Shown piece by piece: positions 17,754-26,702 of a DNA stretch of 32,756 nt. This stretch comes from Alphaproteobacteria bacterium. GTDB lineage: Bacteria; Pseudomonadota; Alphaproteobacteria; SHNJ01. The position numbers and the translations under genes are program-made. Below the pieces are notes generated by a model. That model had not been told where the DNA came from and did not search any database. It saw nothing but the letters and a program-made list of their open reading frames with translations. Each line of letters opens with the position of its first letter. The stretch's first letter is position 1. The stretch is from the NCBI GenBank assembly GCA_004295055.1, contig SHNJ01000016.1:1-32756 (forward strand), given 5' to 3'.

Positions 17754-17768
17754 TTAACGTATAATTAA
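17754..17768. promoter_or_regulatory. CtrA box TTAA-N7-TTAA overlapping a TATAAT element before ctrA
   Basis: TTAACGTATAATTAA matches the CtrA recognition sequence exactly and overlaps TATAAT (17760-17765), a perfect -10 hexamer. It lies 70 bp upstream of the ctrA ATG in the region shared with divergent fliI. Further TTAA half-sites at 17735, 17745, 17786, 17792 and 17796 lack the 7-bp spacing. Overlap with a -10 suggests autorepression, as at Caulobacter ctrA P1; that comparison is inference. Confidence 0.7.
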
Positions 17769-17837
17769 GAAATATAAAATAAAAATTAAAGTTAATTAAC
17801 GCGAGTTATTAGGTTTTATTAATAGGGAGTTTCAGTT

Positions 17838-18551
17838 ATGCGCATTTTACTTGTCGAAGACGATCCATCCATGGCCAAAAGCATCGACACGATGCTTAAA
17901 TCCGCCAATTATATCGTCGACCTCACCGATCTTGGCGAAGACGGTCTCGAAATCGGCAAATTATACGACTATGATTTAATCATTCTGGATTTGATGTTGC
18001 CGGATATCGACGGCTATGAAGTATTGCGCCGTCTGCGCGCATCCAAAGTCGAAACCCCTATTCTGATTCTATCGGGTCTGTCGGAATTGGATAACAAGAT
18101 CAAAGGTCTGGGTTTCGGCGCCGACGATTATTTGACCAAGCCATTCGACAAACGCGAATTGCTGGCCCGTATCCAAGCCATCGTGCGCCGTTCCAAAGGC
18201 CACGCCGAATCGATCATTCGTTGCGGCCGCTTGCTGGTGAATTTGGATTCGCACATGGTGGAAATCGATTCCAAACAAGTGCACCTGACCGGCAAAGAAT
18301 ATGGCATTTTGGAATTGCTGGCTTTGCGCAAGGGTTCCACCCTGACCAAAGAACAATTCTTGAACCATTTATATGGCGGCATGGACGAGCCAGAGCAAAA
18401 AATTATCGACGTGTTCGTTTGCAAACTGCGTAAAAAATTGCAGGATGCTTCCGGCGGTTTAAATTATATCGAAACCGTCTGGGGCCGCGGATATGTATTG
18501 CGCGATCCGGATTCCGAAGCAGCAAAACAAGCCGCCGTCGCCAATGCCTAA
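17838..18551 (+). CDS. ctrA: Cell-cycle response regulator CtrA
   Basis: CtrA is the OmpR-type master regulator of alphaproteobacterial cell cycle, motility and replication control. The 237-residue product has a full receiver: acidic pocket E7-D8-D9, phospho-acceptor D51 in [16 protein letters not shown], and K101 in YLTKPFD. The winged-helix DNA-binding domain contains [20 protein letters not shown], then [20 protein letters not shown] and FVCKLRKKL. The last segments are the CtrA-specific signature that separates it from other OmpR members. The ATG follows TAGGGAGTTTCAGTT. The gene is divergent from fliI and convergent with chpT, its phosphodonor gene. Confidence 0.96.
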   Translation: MRILLVEDDPSMAKSIDTMLKSANYIVDLTDLGEDGLEIGKLYDYDLIILDLMLPDIDGYEVLRRLRASKVETPILILSGLSELDNKIKGLGFGADDYLTKPFDKRELLARIQAIVRRSKGHAESIIRCGRLLVNLDSHMVEIDSKQVHLTGKEYGILELLALRKGSTLTKEQFLNHLYGGMDEPEQKIIDVFVCKLRKKLQDASGGLNYIETVWGRGYVLRDPDSEAAKQAAVANA

Positions 18552-18570
18552 GATTTGAATGCTCCTAAAC

Positions 18571-18600
18571 AAAAACCCCGCAATTGCTTGCGGGGTTTTT
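18571..18600. terminator. Bidirectional terminator between ctrA and chpT
   Basis: A perfect 13-bp stem AAAAACCCCGCAA / TTGCGGGGTTTTT surrounds a TTGC loop. T-runs exist on both strands, so it can end ctrA (+) and chpT (-) transcripts. It lies 19 bp past the ctrA stop and 16 bp past the chpT stop. Confidence 0.92.
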
Positions 18601-18616
18601 TATAAATCTCAATTTT

Positions 18617-19258
18617 CTATTCCGAAGCCGATACCTTGCAGGACAAAGTCACTATGTCCGTACCTTCTTCGAATTTCAAACCGCTGCCCGCATGCTTGGC
18701 GATGACCGCGGTGAAATAAGAATGCACGGTGCGCGGATCTAAACGTTCCGAAGATACGCTCATACCCATGGCCTCGCCCACGCCTTCCGCCAAACGGGCG
18801 CCCTGGCCCTTGGCCTGCATGGTTACAACCATGTCCGCGCCGGCTTGTTCGACGCCAACATGCAACGTGCCGCCACGCGGCAAAGTTTCGGCCGCGCAAA
18901 TCGACATATTCAAAATGCATTTAATGGCGTTACGGCCGACATGCACGGCTGGCATTTTGTTATCCGGCCATTCCAGAACGATTTTTCCGCCATCCAGAAA
19001 TTCGGCAATCAGGCTGCGCAAATCGCCAAGCGAGGAAATCGCCGCGCCAGCCGCCATGCCATAAGCCACACGATATACACGCAAACGGCGCGAAGCAACC
19101 CGCGCGCTGCTGCCGAGCAAAGTGATCGCTTCGTCGGCCATCTCGCCGCCAAATTCTTCGAGCAGTTCAACGCCGTTGACCGCGGCGCCAACCGGGCCGA
19201 CCAGATCATGGCACATACGGGAAAACAGTAATTCGACAACGCGGAAATCTAGATTCAT
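18617..19258 (-). CDS. chpT: Histidine phosphotransferase ChpT
   Basis: ChpT passes phosphate from the hybrid kinase CckA to CtrA and CpdR. The 213-residue product has the dimerisation/phosphotransfer helix with acceptor H17 in SRMCHDLVGPVGAAVNGVEL. A degenerate ATPase-like C-terminal domain (about 85-205) lacks ATP-binding motifs, as in the family. The final segment GMSVSSERLDPRTVHSYFTA also fits. It lies convergent to ctrA, so the donor and receiver of the phosphorelay are direct neighbours. The ATG has only a weak ribosome site. Confidence 0.92.
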   Translation of the reverse strand: MNLDFRVVELLFSRMCHDLVGPVGAAVNGVELLEEFGGEMADEAITLLGSSARVASRRLRVYRVAYGMAAGAAISSLGDLRSLIAEFLDGGKIVLEWPDNKMPAVHVGRNAIKCILNMSICAAETLPRGGTLHVGVEQAGADMVVTMQAKGQGARLAEGVGEAMGMSVSSERLDPRTVHSYFTAVIAKHAGSGLKFEEGTDIVTLSCKVSASE

Positions 19259-19381
19259 AGGACACCATATTGAGAAACGGAATTATGGCTTACTATAGCC
19301 GCAACTGCCCGGAAAATGCCAATATTTTTGTGTGGATGGGTTAAAATTGTTTCGGGGATTGCTAATAACTACCCCCCCTAA

Positions 19382-19519
19382 CATCCCCCTCCCCCTTGTG
19401 GGGAGGGTTGGGGTGGGGGTAAAAATATCATAGATAGACTTCTCCTCTACCCCCATTCAAGAAATCTAAGCGCCAATCAGCGCTAAGATTTTCTATCCTT
19501 CCCCACAAGGGGGAAGATA
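19382..19519. repeat. Long structured inverted repeat, copy 2 (between chpT and clpA)
   Basis: The left arm (19382-19421) holds a hairpin of CCCTCCCCCTTGTGGGGAGGG type and TTGGGGTGGGGGTA. The right arm (19448-19519) is its inverse, but with an extra hairpin inserted between the two blocks: AAATCTAAGCGC / GCGCTAAGATTT with a CAATCA loop and one mismatch. The outer design matches the element at 16147-16292, whereas the inserted hairpin is unrelated in sequence. The 277-bp gap around it (19259-19535) has no gene. It sits just downstream of clpA on the - strand and may also act in RNA 3'-end formation. Confidence 0.78.
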
Positions 19520-19535
19520 ATTTAGATGGATATCT

Positions 19536-21857
19536 TTAAACCAATTCCGAATCTTTGCGGTTCGGCAGGTCATCGGCGGGGTCCATGCCGGTCAAATCCC
19601 GCTCGATAAATTCAAAGGTCAATTCCTTATCCCGGCTTTCAATCCGCACCACGCCGCCCTTACGCAATTTGCCGAACAGCAGCTCGTCGGCCAGCGGTTT
19701 TTTGATTTTCTCTTGAATCAACCGGGACAATGGACGGGCGCCATTGGCGGCATCATATCCATGTTCCGCCAAATATTTACGGGCTTCGGCGGAAATTTCG
19801 ATAGTGACATGCTTGTCGGCCAACTGGGCTTCGAGTTGCATCAGGAATTTATCGACGACTTTTTCAACCACTTCCATCGGCAATGGCGTGAATGGAATAA
19901 TAGCATCTAAGCGATTACGGAATTCCGGGGTGAATTGGCGTTTAATCGCCTCCTCATCTTCGCCAAAACGGTGGGTGCGTTCGAATCCAATCGCGGTTTT
20001 AGATAATTCCGATGCGCCGGCGTTGGTGGTCATAATCAAAACCACGCTACGAAAATCGACGGTTTTGCCGTTATTGTCGGTCAATTTGCCGTAATCCATC
20101 ACTTGCAACAATAAATTGAACAAATCTGGATGCGCTTTTTCAATTTCATCCAACAACAAGACCGCATGCGGCGTTTGATCGATTGCATCGGTCAGCAACC
20201 CGCCCTGTTCGAATCCTACATAGCCTGGCGGCGTGCCGATCAGTCGGGACACGGAATGTTTTTCCATATATTCGGACATATCGAAGCGGATCAATTTCAA
20301 TCCCATGGTATGCGCCAATTGCCTTGCGACTTCGGTTTTGCCGACGCCGGTCGGGCCGGAAAATAAATAGCTGCCAATCGGCTTTTCCGGTTCGCGCAAT
20401 CCGGCACGGGATAATTTTACCGACGACGCCAAAGCCTCAATCGCTTTGTCCTGACCGAATACCACGCGTTTCAAATCGCGCGACAGGTTTTGCAGGGTTT
20501 GCTTGTCGTCTTGCGATACGGCTTTGGATGGAATGCGCGCTATCTTCGCTACGACATCCTCGATATCCTTGACTTGAATCGTCGTTTTGCGGTCTTCGGG
20601 CTTGCGCAGTTTTTGAATCGCGCCAGCCTCGTCAATCACGTCAATGGCTTTATCCGGCAATTTGCGGTCGCCGATATACTTGGCGGACAATTCCACCGAT
20701 GCTTTGATCGCCGCATCGGTATAATTCACGCCATGGTGTTTTTCATAAATGCCTTTTAATCCGCGCATGATTTTAATCGCGTCGTCCAGCGCGGGTTCAT
20801 TTACATCGACCTTTTGGAACCGGCGCAGCAAGGCGCGGTCTTTTTCAAAATGATTGCGATATTCTTTGTACGTGGTCGATCCGATGCAGCGAATCGTCCC
20901 ATTGGACAAGCCTGGTTTTAAAATATTGGATGCATCCATCGCACCATTGCTGGTCGCGCCGGCGCCGATGATGGTGTGAATTTCATCAATGAACAATACC
21001 GCATGCGAATCTTTTTCCAGCTCCGCGATCACGCCCTTTAACCGTTCTTCGAAATCGCCGCGATAGCGCGTTCCAGCCAGTAGCGCGCCCATATCCAGGC
21101 TGTATACTGTCGCCGGTTTTAAAACTTCGGGCACATCGCCTTTGACGATGCGCAACGCCAAACCTTCGGCGATGGCGGTTTTGCCGACACCGGGATCGCC
21201 AACCAAAATCGGATTGTTTTTGCTGCGGCGGCACAGAATCTGAATAACCCGTTCCAATTCTTCATCGCGGCCGATCAAGGCATCGATCTTGCCTTCGGCG
21301 GCTTTGCGATTCAAATTGACGCAATAAGCGGATAACAAACTGGCGCCTGTGGCGTTGGCTGCCTGCGCTTCGGCGGATTCTTCGTCCGATGTGCCGCTTG
21401 GGCGGCGATATTGATTGCGGCCCGGAACTTTGGCGATGCCATGCGACAAATAATTTACCGCATCGAACCGGTTCATGCCTTGTTGATTCAGGAAATAAAC
21501 CGCAAATGACTCGCGTTCGTTAAACATCGCCACCAGCACGTTGGCGCCAGTGACTTCGGCGCGGCCGGCGGATTGCACATGGATTACCGCGCGTTGAATG
21601 ACGCGCTGGAAACGGGCGGTGCCTTTGGCTTCGACGGCGGTTTGCGAAGTTAAATTGTCTAGGGTGGTGCTAAGATGCTCGATCAATTCTTTTTGCAACA
21701 ATACAATATCGACGCCACAGGCTCTCATCACCGCGACCGCGTCGCTGTCTTCGGTTAGGGCCAACAACAAATGTTCCAGGGTGGCAAATTCGTGCCGGTA
21801 TTCGCCCGCCGTATCGATGGCGCGGTGTAAGGTACGTTCCAGATGTTTCGATAACAT
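19536..21857 (-). CDS. clpA: ATP-dependent Clp protease ATP-binding subunit ClpA
   Basis: ClpA is the AAA+ unfoldase that feeds ClpP, taking N-degron substrates from ClpS. The 773-residue product has the N-terminal Clp repeat domain ([20 protein letters not shown], then [12 protein letters not shown]). The first AAA+ module has Walker A GDPGVGKT (near 222) and [12 protein letters not shown]. The second has GPTGVGKT (near 502) and [20 protein letters not shown]. The C-terminal Clp D2 domain follows. The absence of a long ClpB-type middle coiled coil and the adjacent clpS identify ClpA. The start ATG follows AGGGGAAGCAT, 9 bp after clpS. Confidence 0.96.
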   Translation of the reverse strand: MLSKHLERTLHRAIDTAGEYRHEFATLEHLLLALTEDSDAVAVMRACGVDIVLLQKELIEHLSTTLDNLTSQTAVEAKGTARFQRVIQRAVIHVQSAGRAEVTGANVLVAMFNERESFAVYFLNQQGMNRFDAVNYLSHGIAKVPGRNQYRRPSGTSDEESAEAQAANATGASLLSAYCVNLNRKAAEGKIDALIGRDEELERVIQILCRRSKNNPILVGDPGVGKTAIAEGLALRIVKGDVPEVLKPATVYSLDMGALLAGTRYRGDFEERLKGVIAELEKDSHAVLFIDEIHTIIGAGATSNGAMDASNILKPGLSNGTIRCIGSTTYKEYRNHFEKDRALLRRFQKVDVNEPALDDAIKIMRGLKGIYEKHHGVNYTDAAIKASVELSAKYIGDRKLPDKAIDVIDEAGAIQKLRKPEDRKTTIQVKDIEDVVAKIARIPSKAVSQDDKQTLQNLSRDLKRVVFGQDKAIEALASSVKLSRAGLREPEKPIGSYLFSGPTGVGKTEVARQLAHTMGLKLIRFDMSEYMEKHSVSRLIGTPPGYVGFEQGGLLTDAIDQTPHAVLLLDEIEKAHPDLFNLLLQVMDYGKLTDNNGKTVDFRSVVLIMTTNAGASELSKTAIGFERTHRFGEDEEAIKRQFTPEFRNRLDAIIPFTPLPMEVVEKVVDKFLMQLEAQLADKHVTIEISAEARKYLAEHGYDAANGARPLSRLIQEKIKKPLADELLFGKLRKGGVVRIESRDKELTFEFIERDLTGMDPADDLPNRKDSELV

Positions 21858-21866
21858 ATGCTTCCC

Positions 21867-22199
21867 CTATTCCTTTTCCATCGTACATTGCAATGGATGT
21901 TGATTGGCCCGGGCATAGTCCATCACCATGCCGACTTTGGTTTCGGCAACCTCATGCGTGAATATACCGCATAGTCCAACGCCACGCGTGTGTATTTCCA
22001 GCATGATTTGCGTCGCGCTTTCCCGCGGCATCTGAAAAAACCGTTCCAGAATATGCACCACGAATTCCATCGGCGTATAATCGTCGTTTAAAAGCAAGAC
22101 TTTGTACATCGACGGCTTTTTGGTTTTTGGCCGCGTTTTTAAAATTAGCCCCGGCGAAGATGGATGGCCGGGTTCATTATGGTTTGGATGATCAGGCAT
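21867..22199 (-). CDS. clpS: ClpA adaptor protein ClpS
   Basis: ClpS recognises proteins with N-terminal aromatic or Leu residues and hands them to ClpA. The 110-residue product has a flexible Pro/His-rich start (1-30) and the core [20 protein letters not shown], whose NDD/TPMEFV residues form the N-degron pocket. AtxI-type helix sequence and [19 protein letters not shown] follow. The gene is directly upstream of clpA in one operon. In alphaproteobacteria ClpS/ClpA contribute to turnover of cell-cycle regulators, consistent with nearby ctrA and chpT, although that link is inferred. Confidence 0.96.
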   Translation of the reverse strand: MPDHPNHNEPGHPSSPGLILKTRPKTKKPSMYKVLLLNDDYTPMEFVVHILERFFQMPRESATQIMLEIHTRGVGLCGIFTHEVAETKVGMVMDYARANQHPLQCTMEKE

Positions 22200-22306
22200 A
22201 GAATAAACTTTTGAATACCCTATAGTATCACACTGGAATTATTAATAAAGTTTTAGCCCGGCCCCCACCCCGCGCATAATGTTTATGTAGTGCTTATTTG
22301 GCCAAT

Positions 22307-22334
22307 AAAAAAGGCCCGGAAACCGGGCCTTTTT
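22307..22334 (-). terminator. Rho-independent terminator after the phasin gene
   Basis: A perfect 12-bp stem AAAAAGGCCCGG / CCGGGCCTTTTT has a 3-nt loop, lying 25 bp past the phasin stop on the - strand and followed there by a T-run. A short C-rich piece at 22262-22271 resembles one block of the palindromic repeats but is too short to call. Confidence 0.9.
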
Positions 22335-22358
22335 CAACTTAAGTATTTGAAATCGCTA

Positions 22359-22829
22359 TTAGGCGGCTTTCCAAACTTTTTCGATGGTGGTGTTTACACA
22401 CTCACGAACCGGTTCGAAAGCTTCGTTTGCTACGCGAGCAGACAATTCCGACAGACGGGAACCTTCGTTCACGGCATCTTCAAAAAAGCTGCGGGCATAG
22501 GCGGTTTGCAGTTCCATTGCTTCTTGCAAGGATTTGCAGCCCATCAATTCTTTTGCGGCGTTAACGCCGGTTTGCAGCGATTGTTGGGCAAAACCCATCC
22601 AAGCGTTGCTGATTTCTTGGCAGCCTTGAGCCAACAAATTGCTGGATTCCAATACTGCATCCAGATTTTGCTTACCATAGGCGGTTGCTTCTTCCATGTT
22701 TTTCGCATTGAAAAAGTTTTCGAAGCTTTTCGCGGCGGATTCAAAGCCGTTTTTGCCGTTGGTATACGCATCGTTAAACGATTTGGCGGACGATTTCGCC
22801 GATTTCGTGCTTGATTTTGCTTTAGCCAT
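22359..22829 (-). CDS. Phasin-family protein
   Basis: Phasins coat polyhydroxyalkanoate granules; some members have wider stress or membrane roles. The 156-residue product starts with a Lys/Ser/Ala-rich segment (MAKAKSSTKSAKSSAKS) and continues as amphipathic helix. Phasin-type sequence includes ENFFNAKNMEEATAYGKQNL, SNLLAQGCQEISNAWMGFAQ and LQEAMELQTAYARSFFEDAV. Expression is likely strong: a near-consensus sigma-70 promoter lies upstream (22923-22951), the ribosome site is TAGGAG, and a strong terminator follows. No PHA synthase gene is in the window. Confidence 0.88.
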   Translation of the reverse strand: MAKAKSSTKSAKSSAKSFNDAYTNGKNGFESAAKSFENFFNAKNMEEATAYGKQNLDAVLESSNLLAQGCQEISNAWMGFAQQSLQTGVNAAKELMGCKSLQEAMELQTAYARSFFEDAVNEGSRLSELSARVANEAFEPVRECVNTTIEKVWKAA

Positions 22830-23144
22830 GATAAACTCCTATTCCAAAGCCTGTTAATAACTCTAATCCTAAAAACCTTAAATTCCAAGGGTTTTTGATA
22901 GTTTTTGCATCGCAATAATATCTATATAATTATACTTCAATGGGTTGTCAAGCGTATTTTTGCAGTGCAGCAAAAAATAATTTTATTACGTGTGGCTTGT
23001 ATGCTATAGCCAGCATTTGAAACAATATCCTCAACTAAGTTTTGGAAATTATTAAGATTATTATTCTAGAATAGATTTAAAATGGGTAAACTAGATTGAG
23101 TGGTACTTCGCTGTCTCAATCCCTAGATGTTGTGTTTCTTAGAA
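22830..23144. other. Divergent intergenic region, phasin / carboxypeptidase
   Basis: I see no gene here. It is A/T-rich and holds the phasin promoter and the dyad TTTTTGC-N6-GCAAAAA (22957-22976). Toward the carboxypeptidase gene I found no convincing -35/-10 pair. Confidence 0.5.
22923..22951 (-). promoter_or_regulatory. Sigma-70 promoter of the phasin gene
   Basis: Reading the - strand, TTGACA (22951-22946) is separated by exactly 17 bp from TATATA (22928-22923). It lies 94 bp before the phasin ATG. A dyad TTTTTGC/GCAAAAA (22957-22976) sits just upstream of the -35 and could bind a regulator. Confidence 0.75.
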
Positions 23145-24455
23145 ATGATTGAAAAAACAAAGAAATTAGCCTTTTTGCGCGCTTTGCCAATACTATTAGT
23201 ATTGCTTGTTGCCTTCTCTGCAACCCCTGCGCAAGCCCGTTATTCCCATATTATTTTCGATGCTTACACCGGAAAAGTGCTGGATGAGAAATATCAGCAC
23301 GAACAACGCAAGCCAGCATCGCTGACCAAAATGATGACCGCGTATTTGACTTTTGATGCGATTAACAAAGGCAAATTGACCTGGGATCAACAATTGTCCG
23401 TGTCAAAACGCGCCGCGCGTCAACCGCCATCTAAATTGGGATTGAATCCTGGCGACACCATTTCCGTACGCAATGCGTTGCTCGCGATTATTACCCGTTC
23501 CGCAAATGACATGGCCGTTGTCTTGGCCGAAGGCATTGCCGGAAGCGAGGCAAAGTTCGCATCGCAAATGACTTCGCAAGCCAAAAAATTGGGCATGACC
23601 CGCACCGCATTCAAAAACGCATCGGGCCTCCCGGCACGCGGCCAAGTCACCACCGCGCGCGATATGGGCGTGTTGGGCCAAGCTTTGATTCGCGATTTTC
23701 CATCCAATTATAAAATGTTCAACACCGAACAATTCGTTTATCGCGGCGAAGTCATCAATAATCACAACCATCTTTTGGGCAATTACCCAGGCCTGGATGG
23801 TATTAAAACCGGCTATATCCGCGCATCCGGGTTCAATCTGGTTGCATCCGCCGAACGCAGCGGCCGCCGTTTGGTTGGCGTTGTAATGGGCGGCAAATCC
23901 GCCAACTGGCGCGACATTCAAATGCAACGGCTGCTGGATAATAATTTTGAAAAAATCGGCGTGGCGCGCGCTTATGCATCTTACCCGGTACCTACCGCCA
24001 TGATTAGCTCCCGTTCCGACAGCGAGGATATGCCTGACCGCATTGCCAACGAAGATTATACCGCCGCCAATGAACCGGCTGGCGATGCCGCTGATACTCC
24101 AGCGCCGATCAACCCCGCAAAACAAGTCAGCGCCCTTGCGCCCGTCAATTACCCTGCGCCCGTATCGGAACCTTCTTCCATTTCCGACAGTTCCAATAGC
24201 TGGGGAGTACAAGTAGGTGCCTTCAATTCTATGAGCAAGGCTAAAACCGCAGCCGCAAAAGCACAACGTTTGCATGCCTTGCTGAAGGTAGCTACCGTTG
24301 ATGTAGCACCCCTTGCCAAGGGCAAAAAACGCGTCTACCGCGCGCGTTTGATCGGCTTGACGGAAAATGATGCCAATACCGCCTGCTCCACCCTGAAAAA
24401 GCAAAAACGGGAATGCCAGATCGTTTCGCCAGAAAAACTCGCCGCCAACTTCTAA
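23145..24455 (+). CDS. D-alanyl-D-alanine carboxypeptidase with C-terminal SPOR domain
   Basis: This penicillin-binding peptidase (S11 family, DacA-like) trims the terminal D-Ala of peptidoglycan stem peptides in the periplasm. With ATG at 23145 the protein has 436 residues and a clean signal peptide (MIEKTKKLAFLRALPILLVL, then cleavage near TPAQA-RYS). An in-frame ATG at 23127 would add six residues that spoil it. Catalytic motifs are SLTK (S59, K62), SAN (119-121) and KTG (221-223). A Pro/Ala/Ser-rich linker follows (about 290-350), then a SPOR domain (WGVQVGAFNSMSKAKTAAAK), which binds denuded glycan at division sites. A septal role is therefore likely. Confidence 0.93.
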   Translation: MIEKTKKLAFLRALPILLVLLVAFSATPAQARYSHIIFDAYTGKVLDEKYQHEQRKPASLTKMMTAYLTFDAINKGKLTWDQQLSVSKRAARQPPSKLGLNPGDTISVRNALLAIITRSANDMAVVLAEGIAGSEAKFASQMTSQAKKLGMTRTAFKNASGLPARGQVTTARDMGVLGQALIRDFPSNYKMFNTEQFVYRGEVINNHNHLLGNYPGLDGIKTGYIRASGFNLVASAERSGRRLVGVVMGGKSANWRDIQMQRLLDNNFEKIGVARAYASYPVPTAMISSRSDSEDMPDRIANEDYTAANEPAGDAADTPAPINPAKQVSALAPVNYPAPVSEPSSISDSSNSWGVQVGAFNSMSKAKTAAAKAQRLHALLKVATVDVAPLAKGKKRVYRARLIGLTENDANTACSTLKKQKRECQIVSPEKLAANF

Positions 24456-24565
24456 ACGATTTCCACTTCGAAACAGTATTGTCCTAGTCTGCCGGCGCAA
24501 TCTTTACCATCTGCTAACTATTCTGTCCTAGAGTAAAGGTCCAACCTTTTATTCCTTCCTCTATT

Positions 24566-25465
24566 ATGGCTTCTGTAACCTATATCAAACGATATGACGA
24601 AGACGGATTTTGGTCAGATTCCAACGACCAATATCGCGGCAACCCGCCTATGATTCGGGCCATGGATAATGGCGCCTGGGTAGGAGTTGGCGTATTCGAC
24701 AGCGCACGATCTTTCGAAGGTGTAGTTCCGGATCTGGACTTGCATTGCCAGCGGTCCATTCTATCCACGCAGCGTCTGCGCCTGACCCCGCCGGTGGATG
24801 CACAATATGCGATTGATATTTGCCATAAATCCATCGCCAAATTTCCCAAAGACGCGCTGCTTTATATAAGACTGGAATTCTGGGCCGCCGAAGGAATTAT
24901 TCCCGCCAATCAAAGCAAAATCAATTTTGCGGTCGTTACCACCGAAGTGCCCTGGGCCGGCGATACTTTTACGGCTTGCGTTTCTTCGTACCGCCGTCCC
25001 GATCCGCGCACCGCGCCAACCAATGCCAAGGCGAACGCGCTTTATACCAACATTCACCTTGCCGGCGTCGAAGCCAAGGAAAAAGGATTCGATACGGCAT
25101 TAATGCTGGATCTGAATGACAATGTTTGCGAATTTGCGGTAGCGAATTTGATTTATGTCAAAGGCACAACCGTCTATACGCCGAAACCCAGTGCTTGTTT
25201 TTTAAATGGGATTACGCGCCAGCGCGTCAGCGGGTTGCTGGCCGATGCCGGATATAGAATCGAAGAAAAAGTCACGAAATTGCAGGATTTGATGGAAGCG
25301 GATGAAGTATTTTCCACCGGCAATTTATTCAAAATCCGCGCCTGCACAAAATTGGAAGATCGTTTATTCGATCCGGCCCCTGGCCCCGTTGCCGCGCACG
25401 CGAAGAAATTATATTGGGATTTCGCCCATGGGCGAATCCAATCGAAAGCCAAAATTATTATCTAG
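24566..25465 (+). CDS. Class-IV PLP aminotransferase (branched-chain type)
   Basis: The protein belongs to the fold-type IV aminotransferases that include IlvE and D-amino-acid aminotransferase. It probably transaminates a branched-chain or related amino acid with 2-oxoglutarate. In the 299 residues I see the N-terminal GVFDSARSFEG strand, the PLP lysine (K155) in TNAKANALYTN and the family segment DTALMLDLNDNVCEFAVANL, where Glu supports the PLP ring nitrogen. LNGITRQRV and EVFSTGNLFKI follow. IlvE-like is the best fit; D-amino-acid or aminodeoxychorismate specificity cannot be excluded. The stop overlaps the convergent oxidoreductase gene by 3-4 bp. Confidence 0.85.
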   Translation: MASVTYIKRYDEDGFWSDSNDQYRGNPPMIRAMDNGAWVGVGVFDSARSFEGVVPDLDLHCQRSILSTQRLRLTPPVDAQYAIDICHKSIAKFPKDALLYIRLEFWAAEGIIPANQSKINFAVVTTEVPWAGDTFTACVSSYRRPDPRTAPTNAKANALYTNIHLAGVEAKEKGFDTALMLDLNDNVCEFAVANLIYVKGTTVYTPKPSACFLNGITRQRVSGLLADAGYRIEEKVTKLQDLMEADEVFSTGNLFKIRACTKLEDRLFDPAPGPVAAHAKKLYWDFAHGRIQSKAKIII

Positions 25466-26589
25466 GCGCAGGCTTTTTTGCCGCTGCAATCCATCGTTGG
25501 ATAATCGGTATAGCCTTTTTCCGTGCCTCCATAAAATGTATCGCGGTCATATGGCGTTAATTTTGCGCCAACCTTAAACCGATCAGCCAAATCGGGATTG
25601 GAAATAAGCCAACGGCCAAACGCAACCGCATCGGCCACCCCGCTGGCAATAGCCCGATTCGCGGTTTCTTGGGTATGTCCGCCGGCAGCGATCAAACAAG
25701 TTTCCGGTCCAATTAATGGTTTAAACCGGTCCAATTCTATATCTGTTTCACTACTCGGCTTATCGCTGGAACCTTCCGTGCGGGGTTCGACCAGGTGAAT
25801 ATAGGCCAAATGATATTCGCGCAACCGTTCGACAACATACGAATACTGGGCCCAGCGATCGGAAGGATGAATATCGCCAAACGTGCCGGATGGCGATAAA
25901 CGTATGCCAACCTGGCGGGAATCCCATTCGCGCAACACGGCGCGGACGACTTCCAATGTCAGACGCGCGCGGTTTTCAACGCTGCCGCCATAAATATCGG
26001 TGCGGTGGTTGGAACCATCGCACATAAACTGATCCAGCAAATATCCATTGGCCGCGTGAATTTCTACGCCGTCAAAACCGGCCAATTTGGCATTGGCGGC
26101 CGCATGGCGGTAATCTTCGACGATTTGCGGAATTTCATCCAGCGCGAGGGCGCGCGGGGTAACGCGATCCTTCATTCCGTTTGCGGTCGGCGCCTGGCCG
26201 CCCGGAGAGATCGCCGACGGAGCCACCGGTAACGCGCCGCCCGGCAATAAATCCGGATGCGACTGACGGCCGACATGCCATAATTGCAGGAATATTAAAC
26301 CGCCTGCCTTGTGCACGGCGTCGGTTACCAATTTCCAACCTTCGATTTGCTCGGCCGTATGAATCCCCGGCGTCGCATAATACCCGTGGGCCATTGGATT
26401 AATCGGGGTGGCTTCGGAAATAATCAACCCGGCGCCAGCCCGTTGCGCGTAATATTGGGCATTCAATTGCCACGGAATATTCCCGGGCATCTTTGCCCGC
26501 ATCCGGGTCAGTGGCGCCATAATGACGCGGTTTTTTAAATTGAATTTGCCAAGTTGCAGAGGATTTAAAATAGGATTTTGCTGGGTCAT
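25462..26589 (-). CDS. Old Yellow Enzyme-family NADH:flavin oxidoreductase (alkene reductase)
   Basis: This FMN-dependent ene-reductase (NemA/XenB-like) reduces activated C=C bonds, or nitro compounds, using NAD(P)H. I start at ATG 26589, giving 375 residues and the canonical opening LNPLQLGKFNLKNRVIMAPL, then TRMRA. A longer frame from 26646 adds residues without family similarity. Motifs include FMN-site GLIISEATPI, QLWHVGRQSHPDLLPGGALP, substrate-binding HAANGYLLDQFMCDGSNHRT followed by DIYGGSVENRARL, and FGRWLISNPDLADRF near the end. The ribosome site is weak. It is convergent with the aminotransferase gene. Confidence 0.92.
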   Translation of the reverse strand: MTQQNPILNPLQLGKFNLKNRVIMAPLTRMRAKMPGNIPWQLNAQYYAQRAGAGLIISEATPINPMAHGYYATPGIHTAEQIEGWKLVTDAVHKAGGLIFLQLWHVGRQSHPDLLPGGALPVAPSAISPGGQAPTANGMKDRVTPRALALDEIPQIVEDYRHAAANAKLAGFDGVEIHAANGYLLDQFMCDGSNHRTDIYGGSVENRARLTLEVVRAVLREWDSRQVGIRLSPSGTFGDIHPSDRWAQYSYVVERLREYHLAYIHLVEPRTEGSSDKPSSETDIELDRFKPLIGPETCLIAAGGHTQETANRAIASGVADAVAFGRWLISNPDLADRFKVGAKLTPYDRDTFYGGTEKGYTDYPTMDCSGKKACA

Positions 26590-26649
26590 ACATTCAGATA
26601 TATGAGCAACTCTGTAAAATTCAAGCCTTTCCCACAGATGATCCACAGC

Positions 26650-26678
26650 TTTACTGCTTTGTATAAGGCTGCTATTAT
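26650..26678 (+). promoter_or_regulatory. Candidate sigma-70 promoter of lysS
   Basis: TTTACT (26650-26655), 17 bp, then TATTAT (26673-26678), 24 bp before the lysS ATG. Matches are 4/6 and 5/6. Two near-DnaA boxes (TTTCCCACA and TGATCCACA) lie immediately upstream at 26628-26647. Confidence 0.5.
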
Positions 26679-26702
26679 TTGCGGTCTTTATTGGAGTTAT
26701 CT

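Noticed and set aside
22262-22271. C-rich CCCCCACCCC stretch as a relic of the palindromic element
   Set aside because: Ten bases of low complexity without the paired blocks are not enough.
23403-24500. 365-codon open frame on the - strand opposite the carboxypeptidase gene
   Set aside because: It is a mirror frame of a gene with all catalytic motifs. Its composition (many Gly, Phe, Arg) is typical of antisense reading of this codon usage.
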